From the NCBI GenBank assembly GCA_027627225.1, contig CM051029.1, positions 29,083,048 through 29,147,047 of the forward strand: 64,000 bases of DNA, given 5' to 3'. Of the stretch, positions 46,445 to 60,139 are shown piece by piece (position 1 is the stretch's first letter; each line of letters begins with the position of its first letter). Both the position numbers and the translations under genes were made by a program. The notes under the pieces are model-generated. The model was not told the origin of the DNA, did no database searches, and saw only the letters and a list, made by a program, of their open reading frames with translations. This DNA is from Congeria kusceri. Taxonomy: Eukaryota > Mollusca > Bivalvia > Myida > Dreissenidae.

Positions 46445-48055
46445 GTAAACTCTTTTAGCATACAATACTTCATCGAATTGTCTCCTATGTTTGTACTCGT
46501 TTTTGTTCGTGCACGGGTTTCACGAGTTCGACTGTACAATACTGTTATAGTGGGTTACTCTTTATTGTCATTTGTTCAATTCATAACACAGTTTACTATG
46601 GTTGTTGATGTATCGTGTTAACGTTAGATAAATAGCGAATTTATTACTACAATATAACGAAGTATGCCCAAAGCACTATTATTACTTCAAGATACTGCTG
46701 TCACATACTTGAAATAAGAGTTTTACCAAGTCGTCCAAATATATAGATGTAAATTATGCACATAGTTACGATAAAAAAGTGTGCACTCCGGGCAAAATAT
46801 CTATTTTCTAAATAAACGAATGTTTTATTTAAACTACGATAAAAGTTTTGTGGCATACATCTGCAGATCAAAATATGACATATGAAACCATTCAAATAAG
46901 TAGTTCTCTATATGATACTTGTATATCAGTCTTGTTTAATTTTATGAATGCTGATGTTTGGTGACATAACTCTGCATGAAAGTGTGTCTTGTTTACTTTT
47001 ATGATTACACATCACATGTAAATCAAATAACATGCAAATCAATAGTGTATTGAACTATAATTCTTTAAATAACAAGAGTGTGTGCATTGGTAACTTTCAT
47101 GAATACATATAATAAGTAACACCAATCAAATATATATTGTACAACAGTATTTTAAAATAATACGATAATGTGTCTTGTTTACTTTTATGATTACATATAA
47201 CATGTAAACAATCATATACATTTAATGTATTATAATTCTTTAAACAATAAGATTATCTATACACCAGGTACATGTAACGCCACTATTGTTCCTTTTTAAA
47301 TGGTACTTTCCACGCAAACCAATATTTTTTTTATCTACGAAATGTACAGAGTAAAGTATAAAATCTATATCACTGCTTGCCTTGCCTAAAAATCGTTACC
47401 AAAGGTAAGTTATGTTTATTCTCAAAAGGGTGAGAAACAATTGATTACGAACGAGTATGCCGAGGAACAAAGACACCATTATCATGTATTCAAAATTATA
47501 TAATTTTACATGTATTTAATTAATAGATGCACGTGTGTCATATACATTTACCTTATTTTTGTTTTATTCTGTATATACAAAAGTCAGATTGCAATCTAGA
47601 TAAGTAGCGTATTCAGGGTTATTGACATTGTACTAGCATCGTTTTCGCACATTAGATTATGGAGAGTAATTTTTTAGGACATATCCGTTTTTTTACAAAT
47701 AAACTGCATACATTTTAAGAATATAAAAGCTCATTCACATATTTTAAATACTGTTTGTCTAATTGTAGATAAAGCTTCACCATCATCGAGGTCGGGAAAG
47801 GTTTCTAACAACGGTAAAACATTTTCTAATACATCCATTGTAAGATACAATATTCTACCAGTTATTATCCTCTAAAAACCTATTACAATATGACATTCAA
47901 TCTGACAAATATCTTTAAGAAAAATGAATTTGAAAATGTTACACATAGCATATCATTGATGACGTGAACTTGACATTGGTTGTAGAGGTGAGGTTATCGC
48001 GTGCGACTTACAGTCTCATGATGTTTTTCACTTCTGCTGAGTCTTAGTCCCTACA
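46445..48055. other. AT-rich DNA with one isolated exon-like stretch
   Basis: No gene recognised. Tandem-like similarity between GTGTCTTGTTTACTTTTATG at 46982 and 47170 indicates a local duplication. A 45-nt exon-like segment at 47769 is described separately. Confidence 0.4.
47769..47813 (+). CDS. Possible orphan linker exon
   Basis: Flanked by TCTAATTGTAG and GTAAAA, 45 nt long, phase 1 at both sides, encoding DKASPSSRSGKVSNNG with the split codons completed. Length, phase and Ser/Pro/Thr-like composition match the linker exon at 54924-54968 of the Ig-like gene. No neighbouring exon was found, so it may be chance or a remnant of a second gene copy. Confidence 0.25.
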
Positions 48056-48059
48056 TTCT

Positions 48060-49580
48060 GGACACAATTATGCTCAAAAGAAAGTATGTAGATGTATTTC
48101 TTTATATGACCTTGATCTTGGCCATAAGGATTCGGTTCTAATGCGCAACACTACTGCTCACGATAGTGATCATTTCTGTCAAACATTCCTCGTGTATGAA
48201 AAGATAAGGAACATATATTTGACCTTTGAATTTCAAGTGTGACCTTGACCTTGGACAAAGTGACCAGGTTCTTGTAAGCGACACACTGCCTCATCATGCT
48301 GATCACTTCTGCCAAGTTTAAAAAAAAAAATCCTTCCATGCTAGACAAATCCTTCTATACTGGTCAAGTCTAGAACATTCATTTATTACTTTTGACCTTT
48401 GACATTGACCTTATATGTAAGAATCTGGTTTGTGCGTGAAACACACCGTCTCACAATTACTATCACTTCTGCCAAGTTATTTAAAAATCCATCCATGTTG
48501 GACAAATTTATCCTCCAAGCAAAGTCTTAAGGATTGATTGATTATATTTTACATTTAACCTTTAATTTTGACCTTGACCTGAACCCTAGGGAACTTGTTC
48601 TTGCGCGTGACATGCTGCCTCACAATGCTTCCGTCACTTATGTCAAGTTATTTGAAATCCATCAATGCTTCACAAATATATGCTCCGGGCAAATAAATTT
48701 TTGAAAATCCATTCATGATGATAAAGTTATGATCCGTACAAAGTATTCAGGATTTACTCATTATATTTGTCCATTGATATTATATGGAGACCTTGACCTT
48801 GCACAGAGTGACCTGGTTCTTGCACATGACACGACGTCCAGCAAAGCTTATCACTTCTGCAAAGTTATTTAAAAATCCCTCCATGCTGAACAAAGCCTTA
48901 AGGATCGATTTCATATAATTGACCAATGTCCATGAATTGTAACATTGACCCTGGAGCTAGGTACCTGGTTCTTGCTCATGTCTTGCCGTTTAAAAATCCT
49001 TATCAATTCTGCCAGTCATTTAAATATCCCTATTGGTTGGACACATTTATGTTCCGGAAAATGTCTAAGGATATAGGCTTCTTATAATTGACCAATTACC
49101 ATGACTTGTGACCTTTACCTTTGACCGTGGGACTTAATTGCTGTGCGTGAAACGTCATCTAATAACGCGTATTACTTCTGTCAAGTTATTTGAAAATCCA
49201 TATATGCTGGACAAAGAAATGCTTTGGTAAACTTCTTCACGAATTATTTCTTATACTTGAGCTTTGGCCTTAAAAATTGGACCTATACGTTGAACCTAGG
49301 AATCTAGTTCTTATGCTCGGCAAGCCGACGCACCATGCTTACAATTTCTGCTAAGTTCATTGGAAATCCATTCATGCTGGACAAAGCTACGCTCCGGACA
49401 AAGTCTGAAGGATTGGTTTCTTATAGTATATTATTTGACAGTTTACCTTGTGTTATAGCGACATTGACCTTGGACATATTTAAATGGTTCTTGCACGAGA
49501 GACGCAACATCACCATGCTTATTACTTCTGCCAAGTAAATGAAAATCCATCCATTTCGCGCCACAAGCCCGCCCGCCTGG
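48060..49580. repeat. Degenerate roughly 165-bp tandem array rich in TGACCTTGA
   Basis: About nine diverged units. Each tends to contain TGACCTTGACCTTGG, CTGGTTCTTGCGC, CTTCTGCCAAGTTATTTG and AAAATCCATCCATGCTGGAC, then AGGATTGATTTCTTATA. Non-coding; similar arrays are widespread in bivalve DNA as far as I recall. Confidence 0.7.
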
Positions 49581-49689
49581 ATCGTTCCGATAACACGTTC
49601 TGTTTTTCAAACGGGCGTATAAAAAGTAAACCAAGTATCAAAAATATATTAAGTGGAAATTCCAGATTGTATATTAACTCACGATGATA

Positions 49690-51390
49690 CTTGTAGTGCT
49701 TTCAGGTGCAATAAAGTAAACGCTTATTTGTATTATGTGTTAGGTATTATGTCGGACGATACATAAGATTTAAGTATTTATATGCGTCAATGCAGTAATG
49801 AATTAATCAAGTGGTACATAGCAATTTTACCACCGTATGCACGTACTCCTGGACATTTTAATTTCGTATTCAGTTTTTCATAAATACTTTAATGTGCCAC
49901 CTTGTCGAGCAAATACAAATAAGCAAATCCAAAACTTAAATAAGTCCAATTCTCGACTTACGGTTATTCAAACCTACAAGTTGAGATAATATTATTGTTT
50001 ATAATTCTTTATTAGTTATTTTGAAAGGTACATGATAAACTTTAGGACTGAAACTGGTATACTGGTATATCGATGATAGCATCCACGAAAACAATAGAAT
50101 ATACATATAGTCCTAATAATTTTGTATTTTTCATAAAAAAACTTACTGTATTAATCATTATTTATAGTACTTTTTCCCATATGTCTAATTTCGCTGTGCA
50201 TTAATAATTAATTTAATTTACTCATTTCTGTTGTTGTAAAGAGTGACAAGAAAAAACAACGTCAATTTATCAGATTAAAATATTATTTTATATTTCGGGA
50301 AAGGACAAAAAAAGAATGCAACTCCAAAAACCCATTATTATCTTTAATCTTAAAAGTAAGAACCATTTCCGGTTTTACCCCAAACCTTTTTAAATGCACC
50401 CCAAAAAATGTTAAAGGGATTAACTCCCATTCATCAACAAATAACTCACAAGCTTTATCACGTGCCCTTATATTTGTGAAATAGGTCAATAATTAAACCC
50501 GTGAAATCTGAGTACATTTAATGGCTAAAACACTAGGTTGTTGTTTTATATGATTGGCCTTTGTGTATTACACTTCTCTGCACCATACTAGTTTGCATTT
50601 TGTCATGTACATTTTGTCAATGTGGTAGCCAGAACTCACAGTATATACATATACATTTTGAAAATGTTATTGAGTGATCGACTTTTTTTACTGATTATAA
50701 AAAATGTTCTGTATGAACAAACTAGTGTACGACATATCCTCCGGTATTACCTCCATTGCTTAACCGAGTGATAATATAATTTACAGCACTAACAGCGTCG
50801 TCGATTTAATCATTTAAATCATGTTTAAGCACGATATTAAATCATACTATATATACAGTTATATAAAGCCTTATCTATGTGGTTCGATACCGCATAAAGA
50901 GGATTCATTTTAAGATAGCTACGATTTACGATTTGTATATCTGTGCAGGAAGATATGATCATGAAAATATTTTTTCATATTTGTTATGTCTTCAAATCTA
51001 AAATGTCATTTTATCAGAGGATGTAAAAGGTATATAATACTAATAATTATTGATATTTTGTTGCGATTCGTGTTATTTAGCAGGCCTATACTTTTTTGTT
51101 GAATTTCAAAATAAATACAGAACACGTTGGGATAAATTGAACACTAGGAAAGTGTTGAATAAAGATAAGTGTATTTGCTTGGCATGAAAAGGCCAAGGCT
51201 CTTGAATCAGGTTGTCTTATCCTTGCTAAATAAACTTATGTTTAATCAACCCTAAGCTATTCGATCCATTATATTATTATGTAACACATTATTTATTTAG
51301 TATTAGCGTGTAAATTATTATTACAACATTTATAATATTATAATTGTTATTATAATTATTATTATAATTATTATTACTATTATTATTATT
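49690..51390. other. AT-rich DNA upstream of the Ig-like gene
   Basis: A signal-peptide exon ending in phase 1 is expected here or further upstream for the Ig-like gene, but I could not identify one. A possible foldback lies at about 51118-51270. Confidence 0.4.
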
Positions 51391-51394
51391 ATTG

Positions 51395-52005
<611 letters not shown>

Positions 52006-52047
52006 TTAGCCTTCTCATGTCAAAGAAAAAAATCTTGTACATTTCAG

Positions 52048-55000
52048 CTGAATGTCGCAGTGCTGAGATTGGAGAGAGAAATGTGAAGCTAAACTTTCAT
52101 TTCTTATGGAGTACAGCTAAATATGTAAATTGCTACAAAGCTAACGTTTTGATTGGTCAATGTTCAGGGTTGACGACGTTTAAATGTTCTGTTGAAAATC
52201 AAAGTGTTTACATTTACGATATGTCTCCAAATGGACACTCCTTTACCATCGTAATTATTACATTCAGTAGCACAAGCTCTGGTTTTTACAGCTGCACCGA
52301 CGAAATCAACAAAGAAAAGAAAAATGTATGCATTCAAGAAAAAGGTACATTTAACTGATATTAACTTTTTTTTTAACGGACTAAGGGCCGAAACTAAGGG
52401 CCGAAACTGACCTGTAGCCTCCCGCGTAAAAAGTGCGTTTGGGTTTCATTTTCGTCGAACGGAATGTCTAATATCTCGTCAGACGTTTCAAATCGCTGTG
52501 GATAATTTTTGAGTGGACTTGCTGGTAAAACAGTTCAAATATGCATTAAGAATGTTATCGTCTGCCATACCAGCAACCGATACATCAGTCATTATGTTTA
52601 AGAACGATAGTTTATACATCGTAAACGTTCGCGCAAAACAATGACGTCATTTCGCAAATAGAGAACGAAAAAGTTTACGGTCATCATTAATAACGAGGTA
52701 ATTTGCAAACCCAGCCGGCTCATCGGGGTATGAAGGACAGGTCATGTGGGTGGATTATCTAATCAGGATGCAGCGCTTACGTGAACATGCAAATGGCTGT
52801 AATTATAATACAATACAAAACAAAATATTATAAATAGTTTTTAGAGTCATAACTTCGGGTATTATGAGTGTTGATATAGTCAACATCAAACAGTATTGCA
52901 TACAACGATTTGATAAAGGGAACAACGTCGCATTGCTTGAATACAACATCAGACGTCACAAAGTGGACCCTACATAGTATCGTGTATTTACATTATGTCT
53001 ATATGTTTTCATCGTTTTACTGTAAGTATTTTAAATCATACCCGGAACATCAACGGTTTTAAATACATGCTTTGTTACAAAGACGAAAATCGGCCAGTGT
53101 TCATGAAAATGTATGTTAATATGCTCAGTGGAGTCAAAATATGTGGAGATGTACAAATTATCGCCAAATAGAAACATTACAGGTCCTCGTGTATATATGA
53201 TAACATTTAAAGAGACAAATTTTGGCCACTACACCTGTGTGAACAGAAATAGAGGGGAGATGAAACGTATGAGTATTAACGTATCAGTTACTGTAAACTA
53301 AAGGAAAAAGTTAAAGAAACTCGTAATAAAGCGATGTAAGACGTAATAACGCGAATCTAAAACTCGCAATAACGCGTCGTAAAGGCGTTATAACGCCAAA
53401 CAACGTAGCAAGTCGCCCATACGTGCAGTAGAAACCCATCCTTACGGTTATTTGTGGTACAATAACGCGACATCATGCGTAATGGTGCTAACTTATCCTA
53501 TTAAACATAGCAATTCCTTAATACTCACAATCCTGACGGCTAAGTGCAACAAGTAAAAGGGCCAAAAATAAGAAGGAGCAAAATAATATCATGATTAAGC
53601 AATTTCTTAATACTCACACTCCTGACGGCTAAGTGCAAAAAGGAAAAGGGCCAAAAATAAGAAGGAGCAAAATTACAGCATGATTATTTTTTTTCGAATG
53701 CTTCATCCATTTTCCCGTTAATAAAATCAAATACTATATCAATAAATCATAAAAAGACAAAAAGTGGTGTCTCTATTGAGACTTTAAACTACGGCTTCCG
53801 GAAGAAATGTCTGCCACGCTAAACATATTATATACATTGACCCGTGTTTGACGTTCTTTTTTTTAAATATTCGTGTTTTCAAAAATCAGCGAAAAACATA
53901 GAAGCTGTCTAAGTAATCGATCGTTTCGTGTTTCAAACGCTTAATAATTGAATCTATTTCAAATAATAACTATATATATTAGTATATGAATAATACACCT
54001 TTTTTGGTCGTTAACGAAATAAATGTGTTAAAGCCCGAGTGCGCATTGGCATTTGCATTAATATTAATATAATATGTTCTTCGTTTTGGAATCTGTGTCA
54101 ACAAGTTTTGAAAATTGGCAATATGCCAATTTTTGAATTGTTCCTTCTGAATGTATTACCTCATGTTAAACAGTGCGATATATATATACTAGCTAATACG
54201 TTTATGATAAGGAATAAGTGTGCTTGGATATAGAATCAATAAAATCAATACTTAAAAGATAAAGTATGCTTTGTATAGGTAACGGTATAGGTAAAGCAAA
54301 GGATCACTGCAATTAGATTATATTGAAGCATTAATGAATAGAATCTTTGTGCAATTGTATTGAAATAATTTTGAATAATTATGCGATCAAGTGACATATT
54401 GGCGAGATAGGACTGACAATGCGTTTAGCCATTCAGAAAGAAGTTTGCAATTCTTTATTTGCATGCGTACACAGGTCATAATACACTTATCATGTTTACA
54501 CATTGCACCATATGTACATGTATGTATTAAAAATACATAATTTGGTACGGAATAGATAAACATTCGAATGTGCACCACTAGTTGAGTTATATTACAGGTG
54601 AATCGAAAAACGTCCTTAGCGTTTTTTCGTGAAAGACATATGACATCAAGAAATGCGTCATTTTATTGTTTTACATTGATGACGTTATCTTAACGGAACT
54701 AAACGTTCACACTTCGCATCAAGGTCATATTAAATGGCAAACTACTGTATATTTCAGAACAGGTACAACATTTAAACGCTGTGTAAACGAGATTATAAAT
54801 TATGACAATTCGTCAATCTTTTTTGTATTGTGTGAATACATTCCATCTCTGAATGCATACATATTGGTGAATATATTGTTGTTCAACTGCCTTCTGCAGA
54901 CATAAATATGGTTTCTGTTTTAGTAACATCTACGCCGTCACCACCCAAGACTACCGCAACACAACCTGGTAAATACCTTTTACTTTAAATAGGAGAAAGG

Positions 55001-55290
55001 ATATTCTACGATACCAATGATTGCAATGAGAAGCAGACAATGACGTGTATAGTGTCAAGCATAGAACATAATTATTTCCGGGTAAAATACTAAGCAAAAT
55101 TCATTGATTTTAGCCTCAAGATTCGCATACACCAACATATTAATATTTTCAATAATGTAAGTTTTCCTGTCCAGGTCATTCATTATAGAAACAAATAAAC
55201 GTTTCTTTCGTTTTTACAGTACGGTTAGGCATGAAATTCGGTGTTGCTGCTAAATATGCTTTTGTTTTTGCTTGTGTGTTATTCGATTAG
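52048..55290 (+). CDS. Immunoglobulin-like cell-surface protein, partial gene (three exons)
   Basis: Exons 52048-52344 (297 nt), 54924-54968 (45 nt) and 55220-55290 (71 nt). All junctions are phase 1, as is usual for Ig-domain genes, and the acceptors and donors are good (ATTTCAG, GTACAT, TGTTTTAG, GTAAAT, TTTTTACAG). Exon one is an Ig-like domain with Cys-rich strands: YVNCYKANVLIGQCSG, FKCSVENQSVYIYDMSPNG and SGFYSCTDEIN, the last being the usual G-x-Y-x-C turn. Exon two is a Thr/Pro-rich linker, VTSTPSPPKTTATQPG. Exon three gives RLGMKFGVAAKYAFVFACVLFD and stops, a short hydrophobic end like a GPI signal. The 5' exon with a signal peptide was not found. Function unknown; adhesion or recognition at the cell surface is the likely class. 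Confidence 0.55.
52395..52845 (-). repeat. Dispersed repeat family R, inverted copy in the Ig-like gene intron
   Basis: The complement of GTTTCATTTTCGTCGAACGG, TCAGACGTTTCAAATCGCTG and GGTCATGTGGGTGGATTATC matches 41630-42150. It lies between the intact and the decayed Ig-like segments. Confidence 0.7.
53030..53301 (+). pseudogene. Decayed second Ig-like domain
   Basis: Frame one (about 53030-53115) gives NINGFKYMLCYKDENRPVF. A shift then leads to a frame at 53113-53301 with MLICSVESKYVEMYKLSPN and TNFGHYTCVNRNRGEM. The order C-Y, C-S-V-E, SPN, G-x-Y-x-C matches the intact domain at 52.1-52.3 kb. There is no clear acceptor, the N-terminal strand is missing and a stop follows without a phase-1 donor, so it is probably skipped. 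Confidence 0.55.
53507..53690. repeat. Two-unit tandem duplication, about 90 bp
   Basis: Two nearly identical units containing CTGACGGCTAAGTGCAA and GGGCCAAAAATAAGAAGGAG. Units differ at a few positions, so the duplication is fairly recent. Confidence 0.85.
53691..54920. other. Intron of the Ig-like gene, nothing recognised
   Basis: AT-rich; open frames at 54039 and 54666 have no domain or splice support. Confidence 0.45.
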
Positions 55291-55477
55291 TGTTTATTTC
55301 TCCATCAAGCCTGCATAGACGAAATAACACCCCGTGGGGTATACTTAGCTGTATTTCCAAGCGCAAACATGCGCAATATAATTACGCCATTTGTTGTTTG
55401 TCGTGACGTCATTTTGTGTGTTTCGTGTTATGTAGTGTTTTCCTTTCGTTTATATTCAAAATTAAGACATACATTGA

Positions 55478-55645
55478 TGGGATAAATAGAATACCATTCA
55501 AGTGTTGATTAAAGATAAGTTTCTTTTCTCGGCACAAACACGTGAGCCACTCACCACGGTTCATGGTTCGGGTTTTCTCAGCCTCGCTTTATATAGTTAG
55601 CTTTAATCACCACTAACACTGGTATTCTCTATTTATCAATTGAGA
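55478..55645. mobile_element. Short element with about 40-bp inverted ends
   Basis: The left end contains GGGATAAATAGAATACCATT and GTTGATTAAAGATAA. The right end complement gives GATAAATAGAGAATACCAGT and GATTAAAGCTAA. Non-coding interior. Confidence 0.65.
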
Positions 55646-55649
55646 CAGC

Positions 55650-56290
55650 GGACAATGGTTTATAATAGTTTATGAAAGTTTAAAGGTTTCGTAATGTATC
55701 TCTAAGATCTTGAACATGTAATGTTTTGTTCCATCAATAGTTTACATTTACTATGACATGTCTTGTTAATATCTAATACTGACGTGTTGTGATAATTAGA
55801 AACATAATACTTTAATTAAATTACTAAAAAAGATACAAATATGAAACAACAGGAATAACTTACATTCAGATAGATTAATTCATTATGGTCGCTGAACGAA
55901 ACATATGCAAAAAAATTAAGAGAGACAGTCCGTTCTTTTACTAGTAAATATTGAGTATTTCAATAACAATCTGGACTACATTGTTTATACAAATGGGGAT
56001 ATCATTTACAACTGTATTACCTAACTTCTAAAAATATTGTTTACAATAATATAAATGTAATATATATAAAACGTTCAAATGATAGGGTTTAAGTTTGAAA
56101 CCGCGATACGGAATATCTAACCAATAATTCAATACTGCGCTGTGTTTGCTGTATACTTATTAACGCAAGCGAATCGATATACCTGAGGTATTTGGTTTAA
56201 ACATATTTATTTCAAACTGGCGAATATTAGCGAGACATACAACATTTCAGTAATACATATACAAGTTTGAAGAGGATTAGAACAAAACAC
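55650..56290. other. AT-rich DNA, nothing recognised
   Basis: May include the 3' tail of the minus-strand retrotransposon, whose exact end I cannot place. Confidence 0.4.
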
Positions 56291-56545
56291 GTAATCTTAT
56301 GTAGTTCTTCTCCTAAGCATATGAACAGTGGCATGTTGTAAAGCAAACATAATTGGTCTAAGCAATAATATTATAATATATAATGGGTGAGAGAATAATG
56401 AAATCGTGCATATAGAGGTTGCACGATTCGGCAAGCTGTTTAAGATAAGTGTAGGAAATGTAAAACATATACGTAGAAATGAGCATAAAAGGAAAAGAAC
56501 AAGTACGAAAAGGAAAATATACATAAAGGAAGTTCTGAAGCAAAA

Positions 56546-59500
56546 CTATACGGCACATCGTTTACTATTGACAATGAATTTATGAAATGCATCAAAGATT
56601 TTGGTATTTGTTTCAAAGTCAAGAGAATCGTCCCCAAACAAAGCAGTTTCAATAGAAGGGGCTGAGTACACGTATAACGGGTTGATCAGTTCTTCTCGAA
56701 TATTTACATATTGTCTACATTCAAAAATATAATGAGACGGTGTTTCTCTTATCCCACAGATACATAGTGGGGATGCCACTATGTTTCGTGTGAAAAGAGG
56801 TTCATTTAGGGCACTACATCGTGTTCTTATTCGTGTAAGTAACATTTGAGGGCGTCTGTCAGCGTACTGAAATAAAGGATTTGAAATTGGCTGGTCACAA
56901 ATTATTATGCGTTTAAATGAGTGGATCGATTCTGCATTTCTGACATTGTCTGGTAATTTGTTTCATTCAGAAACAGTAATTGGTAGGAATGAGTTTGAAT
57001 AAATTGCCGTTCGTGCTTGAATGGTTTAAAAATTAGTCGCATTTCTCAGTGAATAATGACTAGATGATCCCACTGTATCAGGAACAAGTGCTTGCAAGTA
57101 ATTTGGTGCATTTCCGGATTTTTTTTTATACATTCAGTTTATATTTCCGTCGTCTTTGACTGAGAGTTTCCCATCCTACCTCGTTGTAAAAGTCTTCTAT
57201 AGACACTAATCAAGTACAGCCAGAGGAAATACGCTCGGCCTCGGTTTGAATTTTTTCTAATTCGCCTTTTTCCTATTGTGTGCAGTTGTCTAGGACAATA
57301 TCTGACTATTCAAGGATTGGTCGTATAAAAGCAAAGTATATTGTTACAAGGGATTTTTGATCTAGCATATACTTTCCATGCTTTTTCTTTTATATAGGCT
57401 ATATGACGGTGCCAGGTACACTCATCGGACAGATAAACACCTACATGACTGTGGTCATTGACAGTGGGTATATCAATATCTTGCATAGAAAATGATGGAT
57501 GAAAAGGTTTGTTAATTTTACGAGATATAAGCATTGATTCTGATTTCGTAGGGTTGAATTGGACTTATCATTTATCAGCCCATCTGGAAATGTTATTTAT
57601 GTTAGTTTGCAACGTAGCGGCAGTTTCATTCGGCGAGTTTACATTCATATAAAGACTAGTATCATCAGCAAACAATTTAATTTGAGCTTGAATATCAGTG
57701 ACTATGTCATTTATATATACAATACAAAGACGAGGACTTAAAATATAGCCTTGTGGAACTCCAGATCAAATTTCAATAGGATTTGATATTGACCCAGGTA
57801 GGCTTAATCTTTGATTGCGATCGGATAGGTACTTGGATACAAATGATACAAATTCGCCTCGAATACACGTCTGCAGTAGTTTAGATAATAAACCTTTGGG
57901 CCACACTTTGTCAAAGGTTTACCTTTATCGAAAAATACAACTCTTACTTCCAGACCGTTATCCAAGTGTTTTGCAAAATGTATGATAAATATATGTTAAT
58001 TGATTCACTGTCGAGTCACCAGGCAAGGAACCTGATTGTGACGACGTAAAGAATGAATTGAGACGAAGAAAGTTAAAAAAATGTGTTTGTGTACTATTCG
58101 TTCTAAGACTTTTTCAGTGGCATGTAGCAAAGATATTTACAAATGGGGCAAACATTTGCAATTTTTTAACAAGAGGGAATTTAGACAAGCTCTTAGACAA
58201 GAATTAATCAATTCACATAGGGGATGGCTGAGTTGTTGCATTGCTTCACGGAGAATGCGGTTCCATCGGGACCGGACGCTTTTCCTATCGTAAGTAATTT
58301 AATTGCATCAATAACTTCATCCTGTGTTATATAAATTGACTGGAGAGTGATATGGTCGACATTAAGTAGGGCAGGAATATCACGGTAAGAGTCATCAATT
58401 AACGATTGACTTGCAAAGTACATGTTTAAAAGTTCCGCTTTTTCCATTTTTCGTTTACAGCAAAAGTATTTGATTGTTCGTCATACAGAGGCGGTACTTT
58501 ATATTGTGTATTCGAAGGGATAAATGTTCCAGGTGTTTTCCACCAATATTTAGAGCACAGGCCAGGTGATTTTAATTTTTGTGCAATATTTTTTAAAATA
58601 TTCCATCTTTGAATTAGGTAAAAGAGATACAATTTCATTTCTTATACGACGAAAGTTTGACCATGTCAGTATTTCCTTTTTTTGCTTTACGGTATAATCT
58701 TTTTCGCTGTAGTACGTTTTCTTAATGTAACAGTTTATCCATGGTAGATCATACGACCGTATACATGCATTCTTGTTAGGAATGCATGTACTTGCAGATT
58801 TAAATATAGCGGAAGCTATATTTTCTGCATAAGTATCAATATCCTCGCTTTGTAATAAATCCCATTGAATATCAATAAAAAACGCCGTGATGTATCATAA
58901 TTACCAATATCGTATCGCCAAATGCGGCGATAATAATTTTTTGTAATAGGCTTTATATATTTTAAAATTCCAAAGAAAGGGCAATGGTAACGGATATCTT
59001 GTTCTAACATAGGTTCGCCTACTTCAGACAAGAGTACATCATTATGGTTTCTTACAAAGATTAAATCAATTACTGAGGATGTGAGTTCCGTAAAATGTGT
59101 GGGCTCATGGATAAGTTATATTGTAGACATAGATCGTCTATTTTACGTGCAGAATATTGAAGAAGAAGATTTAAGTTAAAATCGCCGGTAATAATTATAT
59201 CTTGTATACATGTTTCGTTAGCCAATCCAAACGAGTCTTTAATGGCTTTCATGTAAGAACTATCCGCATTAGGAGGCCTGTCGAAAACTCCAAGAAGTAT
59301 TTTTTTTTATTTTTGTTAGGAACTATTTTAATCCATATACATTCAATCTCATTAAGATAAAGATCGTGTCTGTGTTTAAAAGCAATATTTCCATTTACAT
59401 ATATGGCAGCACCACCATGGGAATTAAGAGGAAGAGGACGGTCTTTACGGATAGGTTGATGGTAACCATTAAACTGAATATCACAAGATAATATAGACAC

Positions 59501-60135
59501 GTTTAACCACGTTTCAGTAAACGCAAGTATGTCAAATTCTCGTAGTGCTGTGTAAAGGATGTCTACTTTGTTCAGAAATTTTTTGTATATAGTAATGAAC
59601 AACAGATAACTGGTTTGTCGCTAAACTATTGCAACTGGATACAGAACTATTAGTATCAGTGTTAAGGGTTGGTTCAGGTATATCGGGCCATGGGTTCGGC
59701 TTATGTCCCCTGATCGTAATATAATAATTGAAAGCCAAACCAGTAAAAGTGCATACAAAAAGCACTGAATAAGATTAATCAGAAATCACATATCAGAATG
59801 CACGTGGGTACCTATTAATACACTATTGTGCGGGTGTTCGACGGTAAGCGATGCGTTCATTGACTTGTATATACTTATTTTAAATGAGATCAGATTATAC
59901 ACATTTAGCCATATTTAACAGGCAGACAATATGTGCAGTAGCAACGGGAAATGTACAGGAGCCCTATAAATAATTATGACAGCGTTTTTTGGTTTATGTT
60001 TTATGTTACACATGATGAAATGTTCCAATGAAGACTGTACAAGACTGAAACGCTGACATGATTCGTTTAATGTACTTACACGTTAGGCCATGTTTCACAA
60101 TGAACACCGTTATGATCTGATAATACAGTTTCCAG
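56546..60135 (-). mobile_element. Non-LTR retrotransposon (jockey-like), minus strand, decayed
   Basis: Reading leftwards from about 60135 come a 5' part, then an endonuclease with FDILAFTETWLNVSIL and SHGGAAIYVNGNIAF (59249-59602), then IIITGDFNLNLLLQYSARK (59070-59252). A linker follows with KYWWKTPGTFIPSN and PPLYDEQSNTF (58426-58638), then the start of the reverse transcriptase with LLTIGKASGPDG (58208-58447). The catalytic RT core at about 57540-58200 is broken in several frames. Downstream are CTWHRHIAYIKEKAWKVYA (57310-57534) and a C-terminal Cys/His cluster, LCICGIRETPSHYIFECRQY (56546-56845). Multiple frameshifts and stops make it inactive. It belongs to the same family as the plus-strand copy at 61.9-64.0 kb. 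Confidence 0.75.
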
Positions 60136-60139
60136 CAGA

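Noticed and set aside
46190..46621. Tyr/Val/Cys and Thr/His-rich frames on both strands
   Set aside because: Product of the TATG/TACG microsatellite.
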